64,000 bases of DNA from an uncultured Arenicella sp. (lineage in GTDB: Bacteria > Pseudomonadota > Gammaproteobacteria > Arenicellales > Arenicellaceae): positions 16,436 to 80,435 of the forward strand of contig CANMNN010000020.1 in the NCBI GenBank assembly GCA_947499305.1, written 5' to 3'. Numbering within the stretch: position 1 is the first letter of the stretch; every line of letters begins with the position of its first letter. Shown here piece by piece: positions 54,606 to 63,830 of the stretch. The position numbers were made by a program, and so were the translations under genes. The notes under the pieces are model-generated. The model made no database searches. It had not been told where the DNA came from and saw only the letters and a list, made by a program, of their open reading frames with translations.

Positions 54606-55581
54606 TATGAGTTTTTTAAAAACAAGTTTAGAAAACCCTTTGCAGGCCGAGCCACATAATTTGGTTCTGGCTAACGGTACTAATTTAGACTTTATTGATA
54701 CGGGCATCTTGCGAGTAAAATCGGCTCAACCAGCCGAGCATCGTATTGTTATTTCCTGTGGGATTCATGGCAACGAGACGGCGCCAATTGAAATGGTTGA
54801 GCAACTCTTTAGCGAGATACGTTCAGGCGAACTATCGGTTAGGAATGAGTTGTTGTTGATTATCGGCAACCCCCCGGCTGCGAATAAGGCGAGTCGCTTT
54901 ATAGAAGAAAATTTAAATCGGCTTTTTTCGGGCAAGCATAAAGAATCGAGCACCCAGGAAGCCAAACGTGCCGCTTTGATCGAAACATACGTAGAGGCTT
55001 TTTTCAGCGAAGGCGATGAAGCGAGATTGCATTACGATTTGCACACGGCTATTCGAGGGTCTGAATTAGAAAAATTCGCGGTCTACCCATTTTTGCATGA
55101 GCGCTCATGGTCTAAGTCACAGCTAGGTTTCTTAGAGCATTGCGGTTTAGATGCGGTGTTATTGTCGAATAAACCAGCGGGCACATTTTCGTACTTTACC
55201 AGTCATCATTACGGTGCCGACTCGTTTACAGTCGAGCTTGGCAAGGTGCGCAAGTTTGGTGACAACGACATGACTAAATTTGAAGCGGCTACGCAAGCGT
55301 TGCGAGAATTGATTGAGGCCAAGCAGAGCTTTGATTGTGGGCCTAGCAAGATTCAAATATTCGAAGTGGTCGAAGAGGTTATTAAACTCAGCGACGATTT
55401 TAAGCTTCATATCGCCGAAGACGCGAAAAATTTCACAGCATTCCCTAAAGGCAGCGTGCTGGCGTCTGATCGAGATTATCAATACATAACCAAGCAAGAG
55501 GGCGAGAGATTTGTGTTCCCGATTGCGAATGTTCCGATCGGTCAACGAGCAATGCTTGTCGTTGCGCCTACCGCCTTATAA
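54589..55581 (+). CDS. astE: Succinylglutamate desuccinylase AstE
   Basis: This 330-residue M14-like metalloenzyme has the zinc ligands in GIHGNETAPIEM, the third ligand in HYDLHTAIRG, and the catalytic Glu in FTVELGKVRKFG. It releases glutamate and succinate from N-succinylglutamate, the last AST step. Its start overlaps the astB end, showing translational coupling. The usual intermediate genes astC and astD are absent, and argC- and argB-like genes follow instead. Confidence 0.92.
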   Translation: MSSKVSMSFLKTSLENPLQAEPHNLVLANGTNLDFIDTGILRVKSAQPAEHRIVISCGIHGNETAPIEMVEQLFSEIRSGELSVRNELLLIIGNPPAANKASRFIEENLNRLFSGKHKESSTQEAKRAALIETYVEAFFSEGDEARLHYDLHTAIRGSELEKFAVYPFLHERSWSKSQLGFLEHCGLDAVLLSNKPAGTFSYFTSHHYGADSFTVELGKVRKFGDNDMTKFEAATQALRELIEAKQSFDCGPSKIQIFEVVEEVIKLSDDFKLHIAEDAKNFTAFPKGSVLASDRDYQYITKQEGERFVFPIANVPIGQRAMLVVAPTAL

Positions 55582-55650
55582 ATTTCTCGCGGCTGATTTA
55601 CTGATTAAACAGAGCTAAGAAAGACCTGAAATATAAAGATAGGAAAAACA

Positions 55651-56712
55651 ATGACTCAAAAAACAAAAGTATCGATTATTGGTGGCTCAGGCTTCTTGTC
55701 AGCCGAGCTATTACGTAATCTACTCTCGCGCGATGACGTAGAACTTCAGCGTGTATCGAGCAAAGATCATATTGGCCAAACGCTTGGTCAGGTTCATCGT
55801 TCATTCTATGGTTTGAGCGATATCGTTTTAGAAGATATCCCGCCTAGTGAATGTGTTGAAAATGCCGATATCGTATTTCTTGCAATGCCTCACATTATTA
55901 CTGCCAAAGTAGCAATGGAGTTGTTTGAAACCGACGTTCGTATTATTGATTTATCGGGTGATTTTCGTCTAAAGCAACTGGACGATTACACACGAGTATA
56001 TGCGCCAGAGCATCCTTGCCCTGAGCGTTTAGGTAGTTTTGTTTACGGTATGCCAGAGCTTTACTCTGAGCAAATCAAGACCGCCAAACATGTTGCTAAC
56101 CCTGGTTGTTTTGCAACCTGTATTGCGGCTTCGTTACTGCCTTTAGCTAAAGCAGGGCAACTGAGTGATAAGAATGTTCGTCTAGTGGCGCTTACAGGGT
56201 CAAGTGGTTCAGGTGTTCATCCGCAAGCAGGTAATCATCACACCATTCGCTCTAACAATATCAAAGCCTACAAGGTGTTTAACCATCAACATGAGCCAGA
56301 AATTGTACAAACGCTAGGCGCCGCCGGAGCCAATAATGTGTCTTTAGATTTTGTGCCGGTTTCTGCGCCACTGACACGCGGCATGATGTCAATTGCGCAG
56401 ATAGACGCGCCCGAAGACATCAGCGAAGACGAGTTACGCGAACAGTATGAAGCGTATTATGCTGACTTCCCGCTAATAACGGTATTGCCTAAGGGCATGA
56501 CTCCTGAGGTCGTGGCGGTGAAAAACACCTTACGTATTGAGATCGGTTTAGACATTAAAACTGACCCTGCAACGGGACGTCGTACTCTTTGCTCGATTGC
56601 CGCGCTTGATAACTTGATCAAAGGCGGGGCAGGGCAAGCGATTCAAAACTTTAACTTGATGACAGGGCATGACAACGCGTATCAGCTTCAAGACCCCGGC
56701 ATGTGGCCATAG
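55651..56712 (+). CDS. argC: ArgC-like N-acyl-gamma-glutamyl-phosphate reductase
   Basis: A long-form ArgC/LysY-type dehydrogenase of 353 residues. The Rossmann start is SIIGGSGFLSAELLRNLL, the catalytic Cys lies in VANPGCFATCIAAS, and the later region has GSSGSGVHPQAGNHHTIR, with KVFNHQHEPEI close to the HRHxxEI segment of the family. The HHxIRxxxIKxY pattern looks more like LysY-type or otherwise specialised ArgC than E. coli ArgC. Normally such enzymes make the semialdehyde from the acyl phosphate with NADPH. In this context it could act on succinylglutamate derivatives in either direction, which is my inference. AGGAAAA precedes its ATG. Confidence 0.85.
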   Translation: MTQKTKVSIIGGSGFLSAELLRNLLSRDDVELQRVSSKDHIGQTLGQVHRSFYGLSDIVLEDIPPSECVENADIVFLAMPHIITAKVAMELFETDVRIIDLSGDFRLKQLDDYTRVYAPEHPCPERLGSFVYGMPELYSEQIKTAKHVANPGCFATCIAASLLPLAKAGQLSDKNVRLVALTGSSGSGVHPQAGNHHTIRSNNIKAYKVFNHQHEPEIVQTLGAAGANNVSLDFVPVSAPLTRGMMSIAQIDAPEDISEDELREQYEAYYADFPLITVLPKGMTPEVVAVKNTLRIEIGLDIKTDPATGRRTLCSIAALDNLIKGGAGQAIQNFNLMTGHDNAYQLQDPGMWP

Positions 56713-56797
56713 TCGATACTGATCATCGTTAATGAGACGTCTATTGTGAAATCAAGGGCGTGCTTAAACGAACTACAAACGAATGCGAAGCTAAAAA

Positions 56798-57622
56798 ATG
56801 AACCAAAAACCAATCGCCGTAATCAAAGTCGGTGGCGACATGCTGTTGAATGATATTGATCGAACAGGATTTGCATCTAATGTGCACGACTTAGTTCGCG
56901 CTGGTTGGTCATGTGTGGTACTGCACGGAGGCGGGCCGCAGCTTAATGCGCTGCAGGAAGCAGTCGGTTTAAATCCTACGAAAATCGAAGGTCGACGAGT
57001 AACTGGTAAAGCTGACCTAAGCGTTGTTAAGCAAGCTCTGTGTGGCGAAGTCAATGTCGACTTGGTTGCCTCCCTTATCGCCAATGGCGTCAATGCCTTT
57101 GGTTGTCATGGTGCCAGCGGAAAGTTGATCCAAGCAACTAAGCGGCCTCCGATGATCTTTGCTGGTCATGGTGAAGTTGATATGGGTGAGGTTGGGGATG
57201 TTACGGCAATAAACGGGCCATTGTTGAATGCTTTGTTAGAGTCCAATTTCGTGCCGGTTATTGCCTCCTTAGGCGTGTCTGATGGTGGTCGCATATTCAA
57301 CATTAATGCCGATACTACTGTGTCTGCAATTGCCGCGGAGCTCGGCGCCGATTTGCTAATTTTGTCGACCATGGTTGGAGGTATCTTTGAAGATATAAAG
57401 CGTCCTGATAGCCGAATTTCTGAGGTGACCCCCACCACCGCAAAACGACTTATTGATGAAAAGATTATTACCGACGGCATGATCCCCAAAGTTAACGAAG
57501 CCCTAGCTCTTTTAGAGCAAGGGGTCGGCACTATTGCGATCGCAAATGCCGCTCAAAAAGGTGGTTTTTTAGCCTTGTCTAAGGGAGATGATTCGTTCGG
57601 AACTCGCCTGACTAAGGATTAG
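56798..57622 (+). CDS. argB: ArgB-like N-acylglutamate kinase
   Basis: This 274-residue amino-acid kinase has the phosphate-binding KVGGD and HGGGPQLN, an acyl-binding RRVTGKADL, CGEVNVDLVASLI and the C-terminal NINADTTVSAIAAELGADL. It belongs to the acetylglutamate kinase/LysZ family, which phosphorylates the gamma-carboxylate of an N-acylated glutamate. Several family positions differ from E. coli ArgB. Its pairing with ArgC and proximity to astABE suggest that N-succinylglutamate may be its substrate. No LysW carrier-protein gene is visible nearby. Confidence 0.85.
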   Translation: MNQKPIAVIKVGGDMLLNDIDRTGFASNVHDLVRAGWSCVVLHGGGPQLNALQEAVGLNPTKIEGRRVTGKADLSVVKQALCGEVNVDLVASLIANGVNAFGCHGASGKLIQATKRPPMIFAGHGEVDMGEVGDVTAINGPLLNALLESNFVPVIASLGVSDGGRIFNINADTTVSAIAAELGADLLILSTMVGGIFEDIKRPDSRISEVTPTTAKRLIDEKIITDGMIPKVNEALALLEQGVGTIAIANAAQKGGFLALSKGDDSFGTRLTKD

Positions 57623-57830
57623 AAAGCGCTAAAAATAATTTTTAATGCCTATTTAATGGTTGGTCATGAAAATAAATAACTATTTTTTGCCGGCCAATGC
57701 CTATTTTGATTAGAGAATAGAAAACTCTTTCAAAAAAAACGCTGTGCGGGCGATTTCGCGCTAGTTTTTCACACGCTGAGTAGTACACTGACTTATAAAT
57801 TAGTCACTAAATCACCGTTGGAGAGATACG

Positions 57831-59006
57831 ATGGACAATAGTTTTTCGTCCGCTGACCTCGAATTTCAGCAAGAAGTTCGAGCGTTTTTTAAGAGCGCTT
57901 ATACCGCTGACCTACAAGCGAAAGTAGAGTCAGGCGAAGACCACAAAAGCGTCGCAATTGAATGGCAAAACAAACTTAACGCGAAGGGTTGGCTTGCGCC
58001 GGATTGGCCAGTTGAAGTAGGCGGTACAGCTTGGACACCGGTTCAGAAGTTTATCTTCGAAACTGAGCGTTGTGATGCTGGTGCGCCCGACGTTGTACCG
58101 TTTGGTGTTCGTATGGTTGCACCAGTGATTTTCACCTTTGGTAACGACGAACAAAAGAAACGCTTTTTGCCACGCATACTCACCAGTGAAGACTGGTGGT
58201 GTCAGGGTTACTCTGAGCCGGGCGCGGGGTCTGATTTAGCGGCGCTACAAACTAAGGCCACTAAAGACGGCGATGATTACATCGTTAACGGCGCTAAGAT
58301 TTGGACAACTTACGCCCAAAGCGCCGACTGGATTTTCTGTCTAGTCAGAACTGGCACCTTCGAAAAACGCCAGCAAGGTATTAGCTTCTTGTTGATAGAC
58401 ATGAAGTCAGAAGGTATCCAAGTTAACCCGATTCACTCAATCGATAACCATCACTCGCTAAACGAGGTTGTTTTCGAGAACGTGCGCGTACCGCAAGAAA
58501 ACTTAATCGGTGTAGAGAACCAAGGTTGGACCTACGCTAAAGCGCTACTCGCGCATGAACGCACCTCAATTGCAGGTGTCGCTGATAGCCGCCGTTGGCT
58601 ACGCGACATCATCGCACTGGCTGAGCAGCAAACAAATTACAAAGGCCGCTTGATTGATGACCCTCAATTTCAAACTCGGTTATCAGATATTGAGATCGAA
58701 TTGATGGCGCTTGAGTACATGGAACTGCGTGTATTGGCTAAGCTGTCGTCGGGCGACACTCCTGGCCCAGAATCATCGCTTTTGAAAATCAAAGGCACTG
58801 AAATTCAGCAAGCCTTGCAAGAGCTGCGCATGCAAACCATTGGCGCTTATTCAGGCTCATTGCACTTAAGTAACTTCCAAAATGACCTTCACCGAGCCGG
58901 TTCAAACTCCCGCAGAGCCTACATGTATGGCCGCGCCGCCACTATCTACGGTGGTTCGAATGAAGTGCAACGTAACGTTATTGCCAAAGCCGTTTTGGGT
59001 TTGTAG
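57831..59006 (+). CDS. Acyl-CoA dehydrogenase (first of a pair)
   Basis: This 391-residue flavoenzyme begins the 57831-62342 operon. It shows the family layout with WWCQGYSEPGAGSDLAAL at the flavin site, GAKIWTTYAQSAD, and the C-terminal IYGGSNEVQRNVIAKAVLGL. It is closest in style to FadE-type enzymes that form heterotetramers with a sister subunit. GGAGAG lies upstream of its ATG. It oxidises an acyl-CoA at the alpha-beta bond; chain type is unknown. Confidence 0.9.
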   Translation: MDNSFSSADLEFQQEVRAFFKSAYTADLQAKVESGEDHKSVAIEWQNKLNAKGWLAPDWPVEVGGTAWTPVQKFIFETERCDAGAPDVVPFGVRMVAPVIFTFGNDEQKKRFLPRILTSEDWWCQGYSEPGAGSDLAALQTKATKDGDDYIVNGAKIWTTYAQSADWIFCLVRTGTFEKRQQGISFLLIDMKSEGIQVNPIHSIDNHHSLNEVVFENVRVPQENLIGVENQGWTYAKALLAHERTSIAGVADSRRWLRDIIALAEQQTNYKGRLIDDPQFQTRLSDIEIELMALEYMELRVLAKLSSGDTPGPESSLLKIKGTEIQQALQELRMQTIGAYSGSLHLSNFQNDLHRAGSNSRRAYMYGRAATIYGGSNEVQRNVIAKAVLGL

Positions 59007-59020
59007 TAGAGGATTAAGTA

Positions 59021-60160
59021 ATGAATTTTGAATACAGTGAAGAGCAAAATTTGCTCAAAGAAAGCATCGTCCGATGGGCGCAAGACAACTATAGCTTTGA
59101 TCAACGTCGTTTGGGCGCTGAATCAGAAAAAGGTTATAGCCAAGACCACTATAATACTTTTGCTGAACTAGGTTGGTTGTCGGTACCGTTTGCTGAAGAA
59201 AATGGCGGTTATGGTGGCAGTGTTATAGATATCGCCGCGATTATGGAAGAGTTTGGTAAGGCCTTGGTTGTTGAGCCAGTTTTCCCGAACTTAATTATGT
59301 TTGGTGGTTTGTTAGAACGCAGTAATAATGACGCAATTAAAGCCGAGCTTATTCCTCAAATAATCGACGGTAGCCTAATGGGCGCAGTAGCCATGTATGA
59401 GCCACAAGCACGATTTGATGCGAGCAATGTCGCAACAACGGCTAGCCAAGCGGGTGACGGGTATACACTCAATGGCGAGAAGTGTGTGGTTCTCGGTGGT
59501 GCTGATGCGGCTAAGCTTATTGTTGTTGCGCGCACTAGTGGCGACCAAACCGATGAAGATGGTCTAAGCCTGTTTCTAATTGATTCCGATGCAAGTGGCG
59601 TTGAGTTGAGCGCCTACCCATTGATGGACGGTCAGCAGGTTGCGGACATCAAGTTTAACGACGCGAGTGCCACGTTGATTAGTGAGCTCGGTGCCGCGAC
59701 TGAAGCGCTAAATCAAGTATTGAACATTGCCCATGTTGCTTTGTGTGCTGAAGCGGTCGGTATTATGGAAGTACTGAATAAAACGACTGTTGAGTACACT
59801 AAAACTCGCAAACAGTTTGGCGTCACTATCAGTTCGTTCCAGGCTCTCCAGCATAGAATGGTTGATACCTTTATGTCGGCAGAACAGGCCAAGTCATTGC
59901 TTGTTGGCACATTGGTTGAGCTTACCGACGACCGAACTACGCCTCAGCGCGCGGCGAAAATGGTAAACGCTTTGCGCACTATCGTTGCTAAAAACGGTAA
60001 GCACATTGGCGATGAAGCCATTCAATTGCATGGCGGCATGGGTTTAACCGATGAGTTGAACGTTGGGCATTATCACAAACGTATGATGATGATTAACCTT
60101 ATGTTTGGTAACGGCGATTTCTTCCAGCATCAATTCAATCAAGTGGCTTACGGTAGTTAG
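59021..60160 (+). CDS. Acyl-CoA dehydrogenase (second of a pair)
   Basis: A 379-residue family member 15 bases after its sister. It retains VAMYEPQARFD, YTLNGEKCVVLGGADAA, TRKQFGVTISSFQALQHR and IQLHGGMGLTDELNVGHYHK, but its flavin-site region is degenerate compared with its neighbour's SEPGAGSDLA. This is the pattern seen when two different subunits form an alpha2beta2 acyl-CoA dehydrogenase with one active site per pair, as in sterol and side-chain catabolic systems. That quaternary form is an inference. Confidence 0.9.
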   Translation: MNFEYSEEQNLLKESIVRWAQDNYSFDQRRLGAESEKGYSQDHYNTFAELGWLSVPFAEENGGYGGSVIDIAAIMEEFGKALVVEPVFPNLIMFGGLLERSNNDAIKAELIPQIIDGSLMGAVAMYEPQARFDASNVATTASQAGDGYTLNGEKCVVLGGADAAKLIVVARTSGDQTDEDGLSLFLIDSDASGVELSAYPLMDGQQVADIKFNDASATLISELGAATEALNQVLNIAHVALCAEAVGIMEVLNKTTVEYTKTRKQFGVTISSFQALQHRMVDTFMSAEQAKSLLVGTLVELTDDRTTPQRAAKMVNALRTIVAKNGKHIGDEAIQLHGGMGLTDELNVGHYHKRMMMINLMFGNGDFFQHQFNQVAYGS

Positions 60161-60162
60161 CG

Positions 60163-61056
60163 TTGAAGACTATTGATGATATAAAAACCGTAATGGTTGC
60201 GGGCGCAGGCACATTGGGCCTGCGCATCGCATTGCGTTGTGCATTCGATGGCTACAAGGTCAAGATGTTCGACATCAGCGATGAACAACTTGTTCGCGCT
60301 CAAGCGATGCAGGCGAAGCTAACCCGTAGCTTTTTGAAACAGGGCAAGATCTCTCAGCAGCAAGCGGATTTGGCGAGCGAAAATCTAATTGTTACAAGTG
60401 ATATTGAACGAGCTGTTCAAGATGTTGATTTGGTCAGCGAGTCGGTGATTGAGAACATAGAGCTAAAAAAGAAGTTTTACGCAGATCTCACACCACGCTT
60501 AGAAAAGGGCGTGATCGTCACTACCAACACCAGCTTCTTACTGGCGTCAGACATGCTTGCGTCGATTCAAGAACCCGAGATGTTTTGCGCATTTCATTTC
60601 CATGATGTGTTTACGCAAATCATTGTCGATGTCATGCCACACCCAGGCACCGATCCGAGAGTTAGTGACTTGCTGATGGAATTTGGAAGGCGAATAAGCC
60701 ATGTTCCTGTGTTTGTCCAAAAAGAAAACAATGGCTACATGTTCAACGCCATGTTGATGTCGATTCTTGGTCAAGCAGCCGAATTATTGCGCAATGATGT
60801 TGGTAGCTTTCAGGATATCGATCGCTCATTTATGGGTAACTTTGGCACACCTGCCGGGCCATTTGGCATGATGGATCAAGTTGGTCTTGATACCGTTTGG
60901 CATATCGTGAGCAGTCGCGACGACGATGCCAGTCGCGAATTCGCTAAAACGATTAAAGCATTCATCGACAGAGGTGAGCTAGGATATAAAACTGGAAAAG
61001 GTTTCTATGACTATCCTGGCCCCGAATTCGTTCAGCCTGATTTTTTAAAACCCTAA
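60163..61056 (+). CDS. 3-hydroxyacyl-CoA dehydrogenase
   Basis: A 297-residue NAD-dependent enzyme. It has a Rossmann start (VMVAGAGTLGLRIALRCAFDG), the VDLVSESVIENIELKKKFYADL segment, the catalytic His region AFHFHDVFTQIIVDVMP, and the C-terminal DQVGLDTVW and TGKGFYDYPG. The start is TTG two bases after the previous stop; the next ATG would remove the first beta strand. It oxidises 3-hydroxyacyl-CoA to 3-ketoacyl-CoA. No enoyl-CoA hydratase gene is in the operon. Confidence 0.88.
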   Translation: MKTIDDIKTVMVAGAGTLGLRIALRCAFDGYKVKMFDISDEQLVRAQAMQAKLTRSFLKQGKISQQQADLASENLIVTSDIERAVQDVDLVSESVIENIELKKKFYADLTPRLEKGVIVTTNTSFLLASDMLASIQEPEMFCAFHFHDVFTQIIVDVMPHPGTDPRVSDLLMEFGRRISHVPVFVQKENNGYMFNAMLMSILGQAAELLRNDVGSFQDIDRSFMGNFGTPAGPFGMMDQVGLDTVWHIVSSRDDDASREFAKTIKAFIDRGELGYKTGKGFYDYPGPEFVQPDFLKP

Positions 61057-61163
61057 CATACTTAACGTCGTAATTTTTTAACGTACGCTAAGCCTAAATC
61101 AAAATTTAAGTTGGTCGATGAGTCTCGTCTAAAGGAGCCAACTATCTACACGAGGAACCTATT

Positions 61164-62342
61164 ATGAAAGACGCCGTTATTGTCTCCACCGCGAGAACTC
61201 CAATTGCTAAGGCCTATCGAGGTGGTTTTAATGACCTTCACAGCGCAACACTAGGCGCACACGCTGTAAGCGCAGCGGTTGAACGTGCAGGCATAGACGC
61301 CGCCGAAGTTGATGATGTAATCATGGGGGCGGCGCTTCAGCAAGGTGCTCAAGGCGGAAATATTGCTCGACAAATTGCGTTGCGTGCAGGTTTGCCAACG
61401 ACCGTTGCGGGCATGTCCATAGACCGGCAATGTTCATCTGGCTTAATGGCCGTTGCTACTGCGGCAAAACAGATTATTTGCGATGGAATGACTACGGTTG
61501 TTGGCGGTGGTGTTGATAGCATCAGCCTTGTTCAAAACGATAAGATGAATTTGCATCGCGCTGTAGATAAGGAACTTGTGGCACAGCATCCGCATATTTA
61601 CATGCCCATGCTGCAAACGGCCGAAGTTGTTGCCGATCGATATGGTATTACTCGAGAGCAAATGGACGAGTACGGACTACAGTCTCAAACTCGCACTATT
61701 GCGGGTTACGAAGCTGGCAATTTTGCCGATGAATTGGTCTCGGTAGATTGCACTAAATTGGTGTTCGATAAAGAAACTAAAGAAACATCAAAACAAGACG
61801 TGACCGTGAGTCAAGATGAAGGCTTACGAGCGACCACAGCGGAAGGCTTAGCAAGCTTACGAACGGTTGTTGAAGGCGGAACAATAACGGCGGGTAATGC
61901 ATCTCAGTTATCCGACGGAGCATCGGCGCAAATTGTGATGGATGCGAAAGTTGCTGAACAGCGAAACATTGAACCTTTGGGAATTTATCGAGGAATGGCT
62001 GTCGCCGGCTGCGAGCCTGACGAGATGGGTATTGGCCCAGTATTCGCGGTACCAAAGCTTCTAAAGGCCAATGGTTTGAGCGTAGATGACATTGGCTTAT
62101 GGGAACTAAACGAAGCGTTTGCGGTGCAGGTTTTGTATTGTCGCGACAAGCTCGGTATTGATAACAATAAATTGAATGTTAACGGTGGGGCGATTTCAGT
62201 AGGCCACCCTTACGGCATGAGCGGGTCGCGTATGATCGGCCACGCATTGATCGAAGGCAAACGTCGAGGCGTTAAGTACGTAGTTATTACTATGTGTGTT
62301 GGCGGCGGTATGGGCGCGGCCGGCTTGTTTGAGGTTGCGTAG
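61164..62342 (+). CDS. Thiolase (acetyl-CoA acyltransferase)
   Basis: A 392-residue thiolase with the acyl-enzyme Cys in [22 protein letters not shown], the catalytic His in [16 protein letters not shown] and the base Cys in [14 protein letters not shown]. It begins with [20 protein letters not shown], typical of degradative thiolases. GAGGAA precedes its ATG. It would cleave the ketoacyl-CoA made by the dehydrogenase upstream, completing a beta-oxidation module. Confidence 0.93.
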   Translation: MKDAVIVSTARTPIAKAYRGGFNDLHSATLGAHAVSAAVERAGIDAAEVDDVIMGAALQQGAQGGNIARQIALRAGLPTTVAGMSIDRQCSSGLMAVATAAKQIICDGMTTVVGGGVDSISLVQNDKMNLHRAVDKELVAQHPHIYMPMLQTAEVVADRYGITREQMDEYGLQSQTRTIAGYEAGNFADELVSVDCTKLVFDKETKETSKQDVTVSQDEGLRATTAEGLASLRTVVEGGTITAGNASQLSDGASAQIVMDAKVAEQRNIEPLGIYRGMAVAGCEPDEMGIGPVFAVPKLLKANGLSVDDIGLWELNEAFAVQVLYCRDKLGIDNNKLNVNGGAISVGHPYGMSGSRMIGHALIEGKRRGVKYVVITMCVGGGMGAAGLFEVA

Positions 62343-62367
62343 AATAGACCGCTTAAAAAGATGATCG

Positions 62368-62395
62368 TTAGACCCTTATTTTATTAAGGGTCTAA
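62368..62395 (+). terminator. Hairpin, likely terminator of the beta-oxidation operon
   Basis: TTAGACCCTTA and TAAGGGTCTAA form a perfect 11-base-pair stem with a six-base loop just after the thiolase stop. No U-run follows, so it may act as an RNA-stabilising end hairpin or a weak terminator. Confidence 0.6.
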
Positions 62396-62437
62396 GTCGA
62401 CTAACTCAAAATTATCTAGCTTAAAACCAAAAAATAC

Positions 62438-63526
62438 ATGATTAAACTTTACGGCTCAGACTTCTCGCTGTTCACAGGGAAAGCTCGTTCTTATTTAAAG
62501 AAAAAGGGCATTCCCTTTGAAGAAGTAACGTCGACCTTGAAGGTTTATAAAAACTTTATCATTCCACGTACGGGCGTACGATTTATTCCGGTGCTTCAAA
62601 CCCCGGAAGATCAAGTGATTCAAGATACAACTGTGATCATAGATGCGATGGAAGCACGTTTTCCTGATCGCCCGATGTACCCGTCGACGCCTAAACAAAG
62701 GTTGGTGTCATTGTTGCTTGAAGTCTATGGTGACGAGTGGTTAGTCATACCGGCGATGCATTATCGTTGGAATTTCCCTAAACAGAACGAGCGATTTATT
62801 TACGCTGCGTTCGGTAGCATGGTGATGCCGAATGCGCCTAAGTTTATTCAACGATTCCTAGGTAAGAAGGTTGGCGCTAAGTTTAAGGGTTTTGTTCCTC
62901 GCTTAGGCATAAGTGAAAAGAATATTCCTGCTCTCGAATCGTCTTATGAGCGTTTATTGGGTGATTTGGATGATCATTTCTCTGAGCATAATTTCTTGTT
63001 GGGCGGCAAGCCTTCGATTGGTGATTTTGGATTAATTGGACCTCTCTATGCGCATCTTTACCGAGATCCAGCGCCCGGCGCATTAATGCGTGAAATTGCG
63101 CCTAATGTTTGTCGATGGGTTGAGCGTATGATCAGCGATGAGCCGGCAGACGGTGAATATCTAGAGAATGACCAAGTTCCTGAGACGCTATTGCCAATTT
63201 TACAGCGAATGGCGAGCGAACAACTACCGGTGTTGCTCGATACCGATCAACGTTTGAGCGAATGGAGAAAGCAAAATCCTGAACGAAAAGACGTAGAGCG
63301 TTTTATTGGTATGCACACCTTTGAAGTTGGAGGTGTCGAGGCCGAGCGCGCAGTGCTTCCGTTCTCTCTATGGATGTTTCGTCGTCCCGTCGACTTCTAT
63401 TCTTCACTTGAGAGTACCGAAGAGGTTGATCAGTTGATGAGCGATTCTGGCTTCGGTCAAGCACTCCAAAATGGCCTTGAGAACAAACTAGAAAAAGAAA
63501 AAAACATCGTTGTTTTCGCCGAGTAA
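62438..63526 (+). CDS. Glutathione S-transferase family protein, long form
   Basis: The N-terminal thioredoxin-like domain starts MIKLYGSDFSLFTGKARSYL, with the cis-Pro in VRFIPVLQTPEDQ and VIQDTTVIIDAMEARF. A helical C-terminal domain carries NFLLGGKPSIGDFGLIGPLYA, the GST N-capping region. At 362 residues it is ~130 longer than a typical GST; the extra part ends with a conserved-looking MHTFEVGGVEAERAVLPFSLWMFRR. Substrate unknown. It is separated from the thiolase by a hairpin. Confidence 0.85.
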   Translation: MIKLYGSDFSLFTGKARSYLKKKGIPFEEVTSTLKVYKNFIIPRTGVRFIPVLQTPEDQVIQDTTVIIDAMEARFPDRPMYPSTPKQRLVSLLLEVYGDEWLVIPAMHYRWNFPKQNERFIYAAFGSMVMPNAPKFIQRFLGKKVGAKFKGFVPRLGISEKNIPALESSYERLLGDLDDHFSEHNFLLGGKPSIGDFGLIGPLYAHLYRDPAPGALMREIAPNVCRWVERMISDEPADGEYLENDQVPETLLPILQRMASEQLPVLLDTDQRLSEWRKQNPERKDVERFIGMHTFEVGGVEAERAVLPFSLWMFRRPVDFYSSLESTEEVDQLMSDSGFGQALQNGLENKLEKEKNIVVFAE

Positions 63527-63830
63527 TTGGTGGCGCCCGTTCTATTGCCTAATTACTATCCCGAAAAGCACTCTTAATCAAAATGCTTTGGTAGCAAATG
63601 CTTCGGCCTTAACAATCTGTACGAAATACACGACCTGATTGATGAGCTTTAGCGAGATTTTTAAACCCATGTCTTGGAGCGATTTTAGGCCGTGCACAGA
63701 GAACCATAAAGATGACTAATGATCTGGTTGCCTTTTCGTTTTAGTCACTTGAGGGAAGCCTTCTCACGGATACCTAGGAAATCATTTTATCTTTTTTTCA
63801 GTTAATGGAACGGCCTTGAAGCGTGATCTT
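63527..63830. other. Intergenic region, no gene seen
   Basis: About 300 bases between the convergent GST gene and the S9 peptidase fragment. I see no small gene, RNA or clear terminator. Confidence 0.5.

Noticed and set aside
55582..57830. LysW-type carrier protein gene near the argC- and argB-like genes
   Set aside because: I looked for a short acidic Cys-rich frame in the gaps of this region and saw none.
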